From Sequoia sempervirens (taxonomy: Eukaryota; Streptophyta; Pinopsida; Cupressales; Cupressaceae), in the NCBI GenBank assembly GCA_007258455.2, contig VDFB02321266.1, positions 30,357 through 94,356 of the forward strand: 64,000 nucleotides of DNA. Reading direction: 5' to 3'. Both the position numbers and the translations under genes were made by a program. The notes beneath the pieces are model-generated. The model saw nothing but the letters and a program-made list of their open reading frames with translations, had not been told where the DNA came from and made no database searches. Below, one piece after another: positions 35,986 through 47,939 of the stretch. How positions within the stretch are numbered: the stretch's first letter is position 1; the number at the start of each line of letters is the position of its first letter.

Positions 35986-37620
35986 CTATATTAATAACAA
36001 AGGAAGGGCACTTATATTACTTTGGTCTCCATCACTATTTAATTGAATGACATTTTTCATTGCATGATTGGATTCCTGAATGTCACTACAAATTTTGACA
36101 ATTTTTTCTTTGTCATGCCTTCCATCCAATATTTTCCATAACATTTCTGTTATATTCTTTTTGATATGCATTGTATCAAACAATTGCACAATTTGTAGTT
36201 GATCATAGTAGGGAAACCTACTAAATTGTCTGGGATAACTTTTCAATCCCTGTGGAAGCCAGTCATTAATGCCTTGATGACCTTCATGAAGCATATAAGT
36301 TAAACAAATTAACAACAATAATCATTGTCAATTACAACATGAGTAAACACAACACAATATAAAAATATAAATTCAAAACATATCATATATGATAGATAAA
36401 CAATTTGATTTTATGTATAACCTTGAAAATTAATTCTATTATATTCCAACTTCCATAGGTGAGGTGATATTCTTCGTGGTTTTGATGTAGTCTCCTCTTT
36501 CCCATTGAAAATATTTTTTTCAGTAGTTCGATACTTATGATTTCTATGGAGGAAGTTCCTATACTCATCAAACACCTACTTTCCTAAACTTGTTAAATGA
36601 CGAGATTTCATCTTTGGACCACAATTTGGACATGCAAATTTTCCCTTTGTTTGAAGACCTGCAAGATGATATATCATTGGATTAAATATGTCAATTTTTA
36701 TAATTATATATAATGAATAGATTATTTTAAAAATATTTATGATATCTACTTCATCAAATTAAATATTGTTAAAGTGCAGTCAAACATTATAACATACCAC
36801 AAAAAAGTGTTAGCCCTAGGGCATCATGAATTGTCCATACAAGCATTGCATAGAATTGAAATTGTCTTTGTCCTATTGGTCTAGAGATGTCATACATAGT
36901 GACGCCAATCCATAACTTTAGTAACTCATCGATAAGAGGCTTGATATATACATTTATTTCTTTAACTTGGTACTTACCTAGTTGAATGAACATAAACATT
37001 ACATAATTATTATAACCATTTTACTGCAATATATATAAATTAATGTACATGACTATTGAATGAAAAAATTATGTCATTATGCAACAAATAATACAAATGA
37101 GATGCTACTACATTAAAGAAAATTGATGTAAGAAAATACCTGGAACAATCATTGACAACATTATGTGCTCCCTCTTTATTGACATCCATGGAGGAATGTT
37201 ATTGTTGATAACAAAAACAGGCTACACTAAGTAAATAGATCTCAGCTCTCCAAATGGATTGACACCGTTTACTCCCAATGAAAGCCTGAGATTACGAGGT
37301 TCTTCTTTAAAGTGTGGCCATTTTCCTCCATGTTCCTAAATGCAGAACCATCTGCAGGCATTCGAAAGAATGTCATCTCCACTTCTATTTCATGCATGGT
37401 AATCCATCAATTGTGCTAAGCTTTTGGCACCTAAATAATGGATTGCATATGTGGAATAATGGAATATAATGAAGAACCTTGTGAGGCACCTTTTTTGTTA
37501 GTTGATATGTTTGATATCTACTAATATGACATTCTGGGCATTCTGTTGCAAATTCCTATTGTTTATGATATATAATATGATCATTGGGACATGCATCTAT
37601 TGCTTGATACTCCATTCCGA
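35986..37620 (-). pseudogene. TNP2 transposase core, fragmented
   Basis: In order on the minus strand: GMEYQAIDACPNDHIIYHK (37620-37560), followed by CPECHISRYQ with its CxxC; NLRLSLGVNGVNPFGELRS and WPVFVINNNIPPWMSIKREH (37310-37150); INVYIKPLIDELLKLWIGV (about 36970-36890); then RQFSRFPYYDQLQIVQLFDT and MHIKKNITEMLWKILDG (36230-36120). These correspond to conserved blocks of TNP2: Y..IDACPNDC, DG.NPFG...S.WPV....NLPPW, D.YL.PLIDEL..LW..G, and FD.MH..KN. The DDE residues cannot be assigned with confidence from fragments. Several stops and frame changes occur. Confidence 0.85.
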
Positions 37621-38299
37621 TATCTTTCATAATGGCAATAAATCTCGGTATGAGCGAGGTAAAATATTTGATGGTGGTAACAAAATTCACCAATCAACAA
37701 CAAAAAATAATGTTTATATAAAAGAATATTAATGGTACATATTTCATCTTTTTTACTAGTGATGAACTAACAACAATTAAAATAGATGAAAAAATATGAC
37801 ATATATGACATACCTTAACATCCGTGAGATTGCTATGTTTGATAAACCATTCATAACCTTCAAGTTCAACAACAACAATACGATGGAGAGAGAGTTGTTT
37901 CAGAGCCTTCTAAAGGGGCTCGTGCCTTGTCAAGTATAGGTAAATCATGAACATCATCAAAGTCATCTTGATCATCATGATCAGCTCTGCCACTAAATGT
38001 GGCATGGATCAATGTATTCGTACCATCATCTTCAACTGTGTTTCTGGCACATGATCATCTTCTTCCATAGTATCATTAACTTCATCTTAGATATTCACAC
38101 TCCATATTCATTGCTTGCAAAACCACATTCTACGGGTATAATCCATATCATCTACCCTAGGGCACCCCACCTTTATAATAATGATAGACACAAATAAACC
38201 ATGATCATGATCAAGTGATTATATATATAAAATGTTAAAACAATATAAACATTTACAAATTCAATCAATATAAACACATATAATGAACAACTTACCAAT

Positions 38300-38496
38300 G
38301 GGCCGATAATCATACCCCCTTCAATGTGACCATCTGCCTACAATTTTTCAGCTATTGTGATTAAAAGTTATCTTATCTTTAAGCCCTTGCAATTATTGCA
38401 AGGACAATAACATTTCCCATCACCCTTTCTTTTCAATCTAGCCCACAATCTATCAAGTGTCTCTTCATTTTTTTCTAGACTAATATTATCTGACAT
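38300..38496 (-). pseudogene. Transposase-associated N-terminal domain of the CACTA relic
   Basis: ATG at 38496 opens a short frame reading ERL-type helices, then GDGKCYCPCNNCKGLKIR, then a stop. Past the stop the same frame gives an ITIAEKL segment and GHIEGG. The CPC..CKN motif followed by a (V..HLI..GF) segment is the signature of the transposase-associated domain. It is too short for a standard gene caller. Confidence 0.65.
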
Positions 38497-38499
38497 GAT

Positions 38500-41243
38500 T
38501 TTTCTTTACCAAGCTTGACTATTTAGCTCTTCAAAAAATATCAAACTCACACTCCAATAATTTTTATTCATAAACAAGTAACATAATCTAATAATTTTGA
38601 TATTTTACACCAAAAAAATTTGGCATGCAACCACCCCTGCAAAAGAGAAGATAGTCTGAAGTTAATGACCCTAAAAAACACTTTACAATGCTAATTCCAA
38701 AACTTATTAAATTCTAATTTTACTATGATTTCCAACCGTTAAGACTCCTAAAATTAGAATATTGAACTTGATCACAAAATTCTTACAACAATGGAGGTAG
38801 CGAGCTAGTAAGAGCAAGTGATCCATTCCTAAGGAGCAACAAGTGAGAATCATTATTGCTAATGTCAATACGGGTTTATCCTTTTAGTTAAAGATGCAAT
38901 TTGTCACTTCTTATGACGAGCTTATCCCTAGGGCCCTCAACATTGAGAGAGCCCTAATAAAAAACAATAGAAGCATTGGTAAAAGCATGATTAAGGTACA
39001 AACCCTAGGCCTCCATAGAAACATAAACAATAACTATAGCGGATTAGTGAGGTTACAATACCAGAAAGATTGAGACATTGTACATAATAACAAAATCTTG
39101 CAATCTAAAGATTGTAGCCAATAACAAGCACACTATGTAGCTTAGTGACATTTTTAAATGCAATCTACGGTAAGAAGAATGACAGTCACTTGAGATGTGA
39201 TAGTCAAAAATAGGCTAAGCAGTGACAAGATAATAAAGCTCAAACCTTGCATAGTAAAGTGGAGATTGTAACAGTGAGTTTCCTTACCCCCTTGTTGACC
39301 TTAAGGGTTTTTCAAATGCTTTTGGTAGTGTTAGACAAGGCAAATGTAATCAGGGAATGACTGTCCAAATGAAGTAACAGTGGTAATCATAGGTTCAATG
39401 TTTCTTCTTAGCCATTAATATTGTATAATGGAGGTAGTGGATTGCATGTTTGAGCAGTGTTTTGAGACTCACCAAAGATGGGAGAATAGTGAATAAGACC
39501 TTGTGGACTGTGAAGTAGTGTCAATAAGGTTGAAGGATCTTAAGAACTACAATACCATGAAACAATGAGTCCCCTATAGTAAGTAGGAAGTCTATAGGGC
39601 ATAGTTTGATTTTATAGAAGGATGCTCATGAAAGGAATCTTCAAGTGATAGTGAGTGAGCTGTTTGAGATTGCAGCTGAGGGTGCAATACCTAGTGTTAA
39701 AGGAAGTTAGCAAAGTAATAAATGTACAAGAAAATCAAATTGTACACAACAAACAATTCACAATATTATCTTCCATAATGCCTTGATTTTGAAGACAAAA
39801 ATTTCATTGTATCTTCATGATGAAAGTGGTGACCTTAATGGTCAATCACTGGCAACCATGATTTTAAAACATGCTAGTATGCTTATGGAGGCAACATTTT
39901 AAGCAAGGCAGTGAGTGGTGGTTTGGAAAAATGGCAGGTATGAAGGACTTGCTTTATATATGCATACTATGTAGTCTAGCTTAAGACAACATTCTTAGAA
40001 GAGATTGAAGGTGGATTATGGAACTCAAGGGTTACCATGAAAAGGATTAAAGCAAAGACTGAGATCTATTTAAAAGCCACATTCATTAAGATATTAAAAA
40101 TGTCACATGCAAAAACCTAGTAGCTGGAGTAATGAATACAGTGCCAAAGAGGATAGTGTGTTGGGGCAGATTTAGGAGATCTCCACATTATCTAATTACA
40201 GGGAAATACATCATTTATTTATTTTTTTAATTAAAAGAAATCATTCTAAACCCTATATAGGATATATTGATACTTCAAAAGCCTCTGAAGGAATTTAAGA
40301 TTATACAAATATATGTCAAGTAACATTCATAAGGTTTAGAAAATCTTGATCACTCTCTAGAATAGCCCATTAAACATGGGTTGTACTTGAATGCACTACA
40401 TAATTGATATAACACAACCACTCTGCATATCAACCAGAGTTATAGGCTCTTTATTGCATCAAGAGGTAATCACTCTTTGATCATGCTATAATTACATCCT
40501 AACCTGTTAAACTTGAGACAACCTTAATGCACCCAATGATGATTGACACCTACATTATACAACCTGAATTAACTACATTATATGAGTGCCTCCATTTCTA
40601 TCACAACATAGACACATTAAATTTGGGTCACACATGAATGCATCATGTATTTGTTATAGCACAATTGTACCACATGACCAATAGAGTTATGGATCACATA
40701 ATTATAGTCACAAGAATATGTTCCTTGGTTGTAATCTTATGGTGATTCCACACAACAAAATATGGACATGAATTTCTCAAAACCCTTAACCTCTAAAAAT
40801 GAAATCTGATGAGATGTCACTTTAAAATATGATTTTCAAACCTGGAACTACAAATCTGACTTCACAACTGAATTCTACAAAAAGACAATGACTACCCTCA
40901 ACCTGGTGATATATTCTTGAATTTTTTTTAATTTTTCCCAAGAAAATCATTGTTAGTTATCCACAAACTATCTCAAGTAGAGCAAAACACTGTCGCAATA
41001 AATCAAGCGTGAACTCACTTTTCTTTATGTCAGCCACAATTTGATTTTTTTAATTTTTCATGTTTGTCAAAAATTCAACGAAACTGATAGCCGACATTTC
41101 GACGAACCCCAAGTTCATCAAAATTTTGACGAACGTCGGGGATAAACTTTCAAAAAATTGGAAATTACACATCAAATTTTACAAGCACCCGATGAACATC
41201 AAATTTTGCATATTTTGTCAGATAGTTTTGTCGTATTTTGCAG
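38500..41243. other. Spacer between CACTA relic and right LTR
   Basis: No gene is recognised. 41060-41243 has several GACGAA/TTCGACGAA-type motifs in both orientations, possibly subterminal repeats of an unknown DNA element that ends near the LTR junction. Confidence 0.35.
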
Positions 41244-44200
41244 TCAAATGTATTAGTGTCCATTATTACAAATGAGTAGATTACATAGTGTCCCACTGAT
41301 ACAATTAACATAAGAGAAGTAACAAATCCACATATATAGATGAGCTCTTTGAACTAGAAGATCCTGACATCATGAACATGCCGAGAAATCCCAACAATGT
41401 AAGGTGCATGATCCACCAAGCCATGTGGTACCTGTAGGCCCAACCCCTGTGCTAGGAGATAGTAAAAAGGTAACCAAGACAAACCTACTACCTCTAGATG
41501 CAAGACACATACACAACAACACTGAACCAGTAAACACATAACATAAGGTTACATTACTTCCAGAACCACTAAATCAAGTACAACCACTATACAATACAAA
41601 CTGACTGACATTGTCATAGGAGGAGTGTCATCACAAAGGTTGCATTAGTTATCCTTAGGAGATCTTCCTAAGTCTCGGCCCCCATCTTAGGTTATCCTGG
41701 TAAACTCTCACAAAATATAGCCCCACATGCACATCGGTGTAGAATCGATTATCTTTCAAGAAGACAAGATAACAATCTTGTCATTCCAGGCCTTCCCGAC
41801 TCATCTCAAGCCTAACACAAGCCCTTGAGCCAATGAGTGAGGCTAAATTATCAAGTTAAATGTATTAAGCTACCATTTCCCCTATTATAGGTTATTTAAT
41901 TTCCACTGATTAAACTAACTCTCACACTAGTTGTCCTAGAACCACTTTGTGTCCCGACCCCTGTTGAAATCCACTCCCCTGTTGACAACATAATAACTTA
42001 TTCCACAACCCAAGGGTAGACAGTGCACTAAAACTGATAACAAATAACCACCACATCTCGAGAGGTAACACATCCCTATGGATGTCAAATATTGAATCCC
42101 AAATATGTGCACTACTCAAGGAAATCTCAAAGGGTGAACAAAAGATACTACCCTTTCACAATTTATAATCTCTAGAAGACTTACATTTTCACTATAACAA
42201 ATACTCCCCAATACACCATTACAGAAGTATACATAATTGAAATAAGCAACTCATGTAATTAAATAAACTACCATTAGGATTTCCTAAATCCAAATAAATC
42301 AATAACTCATATTTAAAATACATCATTTAACCATAATTCCAATTAATAAATCAACAATGAATTAACCCAATTGTTTAACTTCTAGTTTGACAATTACTCA
42401 TAATATTCAACTCAAATTGTCTGCAAATGTGAACAGAAAAGAACACAACTTAAAACAATTTAGGAAATTAAATAATCTAGTATTTGGATTTCCTAAATCC
42501 AATTAAATCAACACCTCAATACCTACAATTATTCAAATTAAATATAATTACATTTACAATAATAAGGTTCAAATAAAATAAAACTATTTATTTAACTCCA
42601 ATTCCATAGTTTCGTATAATAATAAAATCAATTTCTCTATTACAATCATTGTATTATAAAATCCTCTACTTGTACATTAAACATTTTAATAACACAATAT
42701 CTATTTAAATATAAATCAGCTTTCTCTCTTAAGTCATTTAATTTTAAGACTTACTAGTCCATGCATTTGCATGCTTATATTAAAGATATACTTCCATTTA
42801 CAAACCATAAGAAATCAAAACTAGTTGTTTAACTCAAACTTCACAAACATATAAATAAAAATCTCAATCTTTCTATTAAAAAAAAATTTATTATAAAACA
42901 CCTACTTGTGCATTGCATTCACTAATAACAATAACAACTATTAAATAAATACATTTAATATGTATCCATATATAATTATATATACATATAAAATATATAT
43001 AAATTATTAATTATAAAAATAATTTTACTTTTCCAATTAACATTATAAAGTATCAACTTAATGAATTAACCATTTTAAATAAATATATTTAAAGATATAT
43101 TTATTTATTATTTAAAAATTAAAATACAATTTCCAACATATATAAATATAATATATATATAACATATATATAACATATATATAAATATTTTATATATATT
43201 AAAAACATATAATAATAAAATTTTGAATCGCATAACAAATTGGGGCAACAAAATTGGCACCTAAAGGTTTCAAGCACAATCAAGCAAGGTTGGTTATGGG
43301 GCGCGACTCACACAACCGAATCCACCATTTGGGAGGGCACAACCCCTATGGGAGCAGCATTGGCACTGCCTCCACAACATCGGCTCTCCCCAATGGGGTG
43401 TCAGCGCTAGGAGTGAGCCCAACACTTCCCAATATAAATTTTTAATATAATATTTTTTAAAATAAATAAATAACCAAAACCATTGAACACTCAATTTTGT
43501 CGTATGGAATAAATAATTTCCATTTTAGATTTTTCTATAATATAAGTTTCATAAAATGATTTCTACAAAATCTTGCGTATACAAGCATATATTTATATTT
43601 ATATGTGTATGTATATATTTAAGAATATATACATATATATATAAATGTGTATATAATTAAAACAACAAAACTAATTAATTGCTCAAGAAGATGAAATTTT
43701 AGCAAAATGTTTTCTACAAAAAAGAATATTTCCAATTTTCACAGAAAGAAGTGTTCTACAGTTTTGATTTAATTTCAATAGAGGTTCTACAATTTAACTA
43801 TAATTTCCTTCAGGGTAAATCCATTTCTAAAACTCAATTTAAACAAAGGATCTAAAATATTTTCTATAGAGGCTATAAATATTCACGACAATCTTTTAAA
43901 ACAAAAGCTTCTACAATAAAAGAAATCCTTTTCTACATAAACCTTTCCAATTTGCAAAGCAATAATAATTTAAATAAACTTTTCAATTTAAATTCACAAA
44001 ACAATAAAGAACCTATTCCAGAAAATTTTGTTGATTTGAAGTTTGATGCAGAGCTTCCCTTTAATCTCCAACTTTGCCAAAGCTTCCTCCAGAGGAATTG
44101 TCACTTCCTAGAGAATAGAAAACAATCTAGAACCAAGAATGCAACAAAACTAGATTCTCTAAACTTATCTAAGAGCTTCTAAAATTAAAATTCCCAAAAT

Positions 44201-45153
44201 CTCAAAAACAATTCAACCCTCTTCAACATCCTCTCTTTCTTTCGTGAAAACAACTTCCTTTCTTTCAATTTCAATAATTCTCTTCGAGAATCAATTTTCA
44301 ACTATAGTAGTAAAATATCTTCTAACTTTTAGTTATCAAAACAATTATCTTTTCTACAACAACCACATATATTTCCAAAGATATTTTCCAAATAATATGC
44401 ATTTGAAATTTAAATAACTTGTTTATTTCAAATCAAATTTAAATCTAATAATAATAAAATCACTTTATAAAATAAATAAAATTAAACAAATTTATCAACT
44501 ATAAAGCCTCTACATCAATAATATTGATTAAATAAATACCCAAACATAACATTTAAATTAATCCTCACAATTAAACTTTGCACAATAAATAAAATAACAA
44601 GGCAAACGTGGATAAAGAATGTGACCAATACATGGACTGATGACACACTGTACTAGGGTAAAATTTTGACTAGGTTAACCCATTACTATTTCCCAATCAA
44701 CATTACTATTGGGTAGTGGACACGCTCAGACCTACGAATCCAGGTGAAGTCGTTATCTTGTACCTGCAAACCTACCAACAAAGCATATTCCGTACATGTA
44801 TCGAGATAATAAATCATACAAGTTGTACCATGAAGAGAGAATCACATAAATCACAAGGCACCTATAAGAAAGTGATGCAATATCATTCTCTTCACCAATA
44901 CAATGTCACATCAACTGACAAGATAAAATATCAATTAAACTCCAATGAGCATATATAGCAATATCATCTCAAATAAACATCTATATAAACATAAAGCATT
45001 TCACTCATAATCACCATGCATATATTGTATCATCACATCAATAAGGTCTATCATCGCTCCACTATCAGTGATTGAATAACAATCACATAAAATATGGTCT
45101 ATCAAAGTATCTAAACTGTCAGAGAAAACATAGCAAATCGGAGGGGTGTTACA
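41244..45153 (-). repeat. Right LTR, second part
   Basis: It resumes at CAAATGTATTAGTG (left-LTR equivalent 10046) and runs to GAGGGGTGTTACA at 45153, collinear with the left LTR. Most differences are transitions. With 17157-17484 the total is about 4.24 kb. The five bases after it, ATTAG, form the right target-site copy. Confidence 0.88.
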
Positions 45154-45647
45154 ATTAGAGCCACCATTTCATATACTTCTACCTTAATCCCAACATTACA
45201 AGTTGTAGTCATTCAACCATGTTGACAAATATTTGTATATCACTTTTTTATGCATACATATACAAGCTTCATGTTTGAATTGTATGAATCACCTAAAAAA
45301 AATAGCTTAATTGTTCTCTTTGGTGTATCCACATGTATTGCAATATAACATATAATAAAAGGTTTTAGAATTTGGACGCTGGATGTTGCTGGAAGATCCA
45401 AAATTGGGGTTCTTGGCTGATGCGGCAGTGAGGAAAAAATTGAGGCTTCTTGTCATGGGGGAGACCGTACACTCCCCCACTCGGGTTGGTTTTGTTGTAA
45501 GTACCCTTGGCTCTTTTTTTATCTTCATTTTCTTCGCCTTCCTTGTGTTTTTCCTGCATTTGTGTGGCATATTTTTGTGTTTTTTCTCTCCCGCTAGAGT
45601 TGTTTTGGTGTGTCTCTTTAGCCCCTCCCTCCATTGATGGAGGGGGG
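44610..45647. repeat. Junction duplication, copy 1
   Basis: It spans the last 544 bases of the right LTR, the target-site copy, about 200 bases of flank, and about 290 bases of LINE 5' sequence. It recurs at 46839-47873 at an offset of 2,225-2,229 with a few percent substitutions. Confidence 0.92.
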
Positions 45648-46088
45648 AACTATAATACCCCCATGTTGCTGATACTATTTGCTACTATTTTTTACTCTTA
45701 TGTGTTAGTGTGATACTGGTTTCTGAGGGTGATTAGTTCACCGACTTGGTGTGTGTGGATGCATAGTTTAGTTGACTGCTACATTTGACATTATTATGAT
45801 GATTTATGATGTACTTTATGTGGTTTTTAGATTATTTGATTATGCAATGGTTTTTCCTTAATATTATATATGTTGATGTTGTGATTCTATGATGTTTAAT
45901 TTGGTTTCACTAATACATTATGATGCAGTGGTTTAGTAATTAGTTTATGATGTGATCAGTTAGTTAGAATTGTTACTTTACATCTAATGTTGTATTTGTT
46001 AGTATAGCTTAGGTAGAGGACAGTGTAGCACCACTCGTTTACGAGTGTCCTGCTATGCTACAATTCCTTCTCACGATATCATGTGTTC

Positions 46089-46169
<81 letters not shown>

Positions 46170-46838
46170 ACTTGATGTTTATTGGTATGCGGGATTTACA
46201 AGAATAAAGTCTCGATTCCACCTGCTTCGGCAAGACAGGGCGAGCATTAAATTAACCCAATGGGTACAATGTTGAAAAAGGGAGTTGATTAGGAAGTGTC
46301 CCCATCCCAAGTCTATCATTTTGTTGTGAGTTTGTTGTGTCATGATTGAGGTTTTGTCCTTTTCATTGTGTAGTTGATCGTTGATTAATTATTTTATTTA
46401 TGGTTAGTAGTAATTTAATTAATCTTATTTTATAAGATTAATTAATGTTGCCTTGTTGCTTTAATTAATTGTAAGTTAGTAAAATTTTGAATTTAAAATA
46501 TATTGTAAATTAAAAAGTTATTTAATTAATTAAAAGTGAAAGTAATTAATTTAAATTAATAATGATGATAATTATATATTATCTTTTTCTTGATATTAAA
46601 TTAGAAAAATATGTAGGAATATCTTGAGAAAATAATTAATTTTTAATTAAAATTGTGAGATAAGTGTGTTTTTAAAAGTAGGAAAAGAACTAATGATTGA
46701 AGAGGATTTTTGAGGAAAAAGATGAGAGCTTTATTGATTATTATTTATTTCTATTATGAGAGTTTTTGCACACACGGAGGTTTTTTCTTGTTTTTTGGGT
46801 TTGTAAAAGAAAAGAAAAATAGTTCCTTTTTGGTTTTT
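45648..46838 (+). other. 1.19-kb insert between the junction copies, possible partial LTR
   Basis: It begins TATAATACCCCC, close to the TGTAATACCCC start seen in many plant LTRs, and contains ordered unique sequence and a short palindrome (CACTCGTTTACGAGTG, 46032-46047). No matching end or partner was found in the window, so a truncated LTR is only a suggestion. Confidence 0.4.
46091..46166. repeat. (AT)n microsatellite
   Basis: About 76 bases of uninterrupted AT dinucleotide. Confidence 0.97.
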
Positions 46839-47873
46839 GGATAAAGAATGCGACCAATACATGGACTGATGACACACTATACTAGGGTAAAGTTTCGACT
46901 AGGTTAACCCATTACTATTTCCCAATCAACATTACTATTGGGTAGTGGACATGCTCAGACCTATGAATCCAGGTGAAGTCGTTATCCTGTACCTACAAAC
47001 CTACCAACAAAGCATATATCATATATGTATCCAGATAATAAATCATACACACCGTGAAGAGAGAATCACAGAAATCACAAAGCACCTGTAAGCAAGTGAT
47101 GCAATATCATTCTATTCACCAATACAATGTCACATCAACTGACAAGATAAAATATCAATTAAACTTCAATGAGAATATATAGCAATATCATCTCAAATAA
47201 ACATCTATATAAACATAAAGCATTTCACTCATAATCACCATGCATATATTGTATCATCACATCAATAAAGGTCTATCATCACTCCACTATCAATGATTGA
47301 ATAACAATCACATAAAATATGGTCTATCAAAGTATTTGAACTGTTAGAGAAAACATAGCAAATCGGAGGGGTGTTACAATTAGAGCCACCATTTCATATA
47401 CTTCTACCTTAATCCCAACATTACTAGTTGTAGTCATTCAACCATGTTGACAAATATTTGTATATCACTTTTTTATGCATACATATCCAAGCTTCATGTT
47501 TGAATTGTATGAATCACCTTAAAAAAATAGCTTAATTGTTCTCTTTGGTGTATCCACATGTATTGCAATATAACATATAATAAAAGGTTTTAGAATTTGG
47601 ACGCTAGATGTTGCTAGAAGATCTGAAATTGGGCTTCTCAGCTGATGTGGTGGTGAGGCAAAAATTGAGGCTTCTTATCATGGGGGAGACCGTACGCTCC
47701 CCCACTAAGGTTGGTTTTGTTGTAAGTACCCCTGGCTCTTTGTTTATCTTCATTTTCTTCACCTTCCTTGTGTTTTTCCTACCTTTGTGTGGCATATTTT
47801 TGTGCATTTTCTCTCCTGCTAGGGTTGTTTTGGTGTGTCTCTTTAGCCCCTCCCTCCATTGATGGAGGGGGGA
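46839..47873. repeat. Junction duplication, copy 2
   Basis: Second copy of 44610-45647, including an LTR tail ending at 47378 and the following ATTAG. Unlike copy 1 it continues into the rest of the LINE, so this is the native LINE context. Confidence 0.92.
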
Positions 47874-47939
47874 TCGGAGCATTCAGAGCCAATCCCGGTA
47901 ATTTAGGGATGAGGCCTTGTTGGTGAGTCTGCTAACTTG

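Larger units (their letters stand above)
33850..38496 (-). mobile_element. CACTA (En/Spm) DNA transposon relic, TNP2-type
   Basis: Minus-strand fragments appear in the order expected of a TNP2 transposase gene: an N-terminal transposase-associated domain (38496 down), a TNP2 core (37620-35986), DUF4218 (35460-35032), DUF4216 (34327-34067) and an acidic tail (34066-33850). Segments are separated by AT-rich gaps that may be introns. Multiple stops and shifts show it is dead. CACTACAA/TTGTAGTG termini could not be found flanking it, so the real ends are unknown; CACTAC occurrences inside are coincidental. Confidence 0.8.
17485..41243. other. 23.8-kb block inserted into the right LTR
   Basis: The block is bounded on both sides by consecutive parts of one LTR (matching left-LTR positions 10034 and about 10046), with only about 11 LTR bases missing. 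No target-site duplication or terminal repeat was seen at its edges. It starts in a GA-rich array and ends in DNA with scattered GACGAA motifs. Contents are heterogeneous, so a single transposon is unlikely. End joining of a chromosomal fragment, a series of nested insertions, or an assembly join are the options. Confidence 0.65.
9709..45158 (-). mobile_element. Old LTR retrotransposon (Ty3-like, non-autonomous), right LTR split by a 23.8-kb insertion
   Basis: Two copies of a long terminal repeat, TGTAAAACC...GGTGTTACA on the plus strand, bracket a short interior. The left copy is 9714-14050. The right copy is in two parts, 17157-17484 and 41244-45153, which together match the left copy end to end apart from about 11 bases and a microsatellite length difference. 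A primer-binding site (17138-17154) and a polypurine tract (14051-14062) are both correctly placed for minus-strand transcription. Flanks ATCAG (9709-9713) and ATTAG (45154-45158) agree at four of five bases, as expected of an aged target-site duplication. The interior (14051-17156) keeps only a gag start and a large palindrome, with no protease, RT, RNase H or integrase, so the element depended on helpers. The architecture recalls LARD elements. Confidence 0.82.

Noticed and set aside
33634..41251. CACTA termini: CACTAATTT at 33634 and the reverse CACTAATACA near 41250 as ends of the transposon
   Set aside because: The two strings do not share more than the first bases, and the right one aligns with LTR sequence (CACTAATCC at 10053), so it is LTR and not a transposon end.
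47604..47882. Minus-strand ORF in the LINE 5' region (also at 45307-45634)
   Set aside because: Antisense to the LINE leader, Lys/Thr-rich from base composition, and its frames differ between the two copies.
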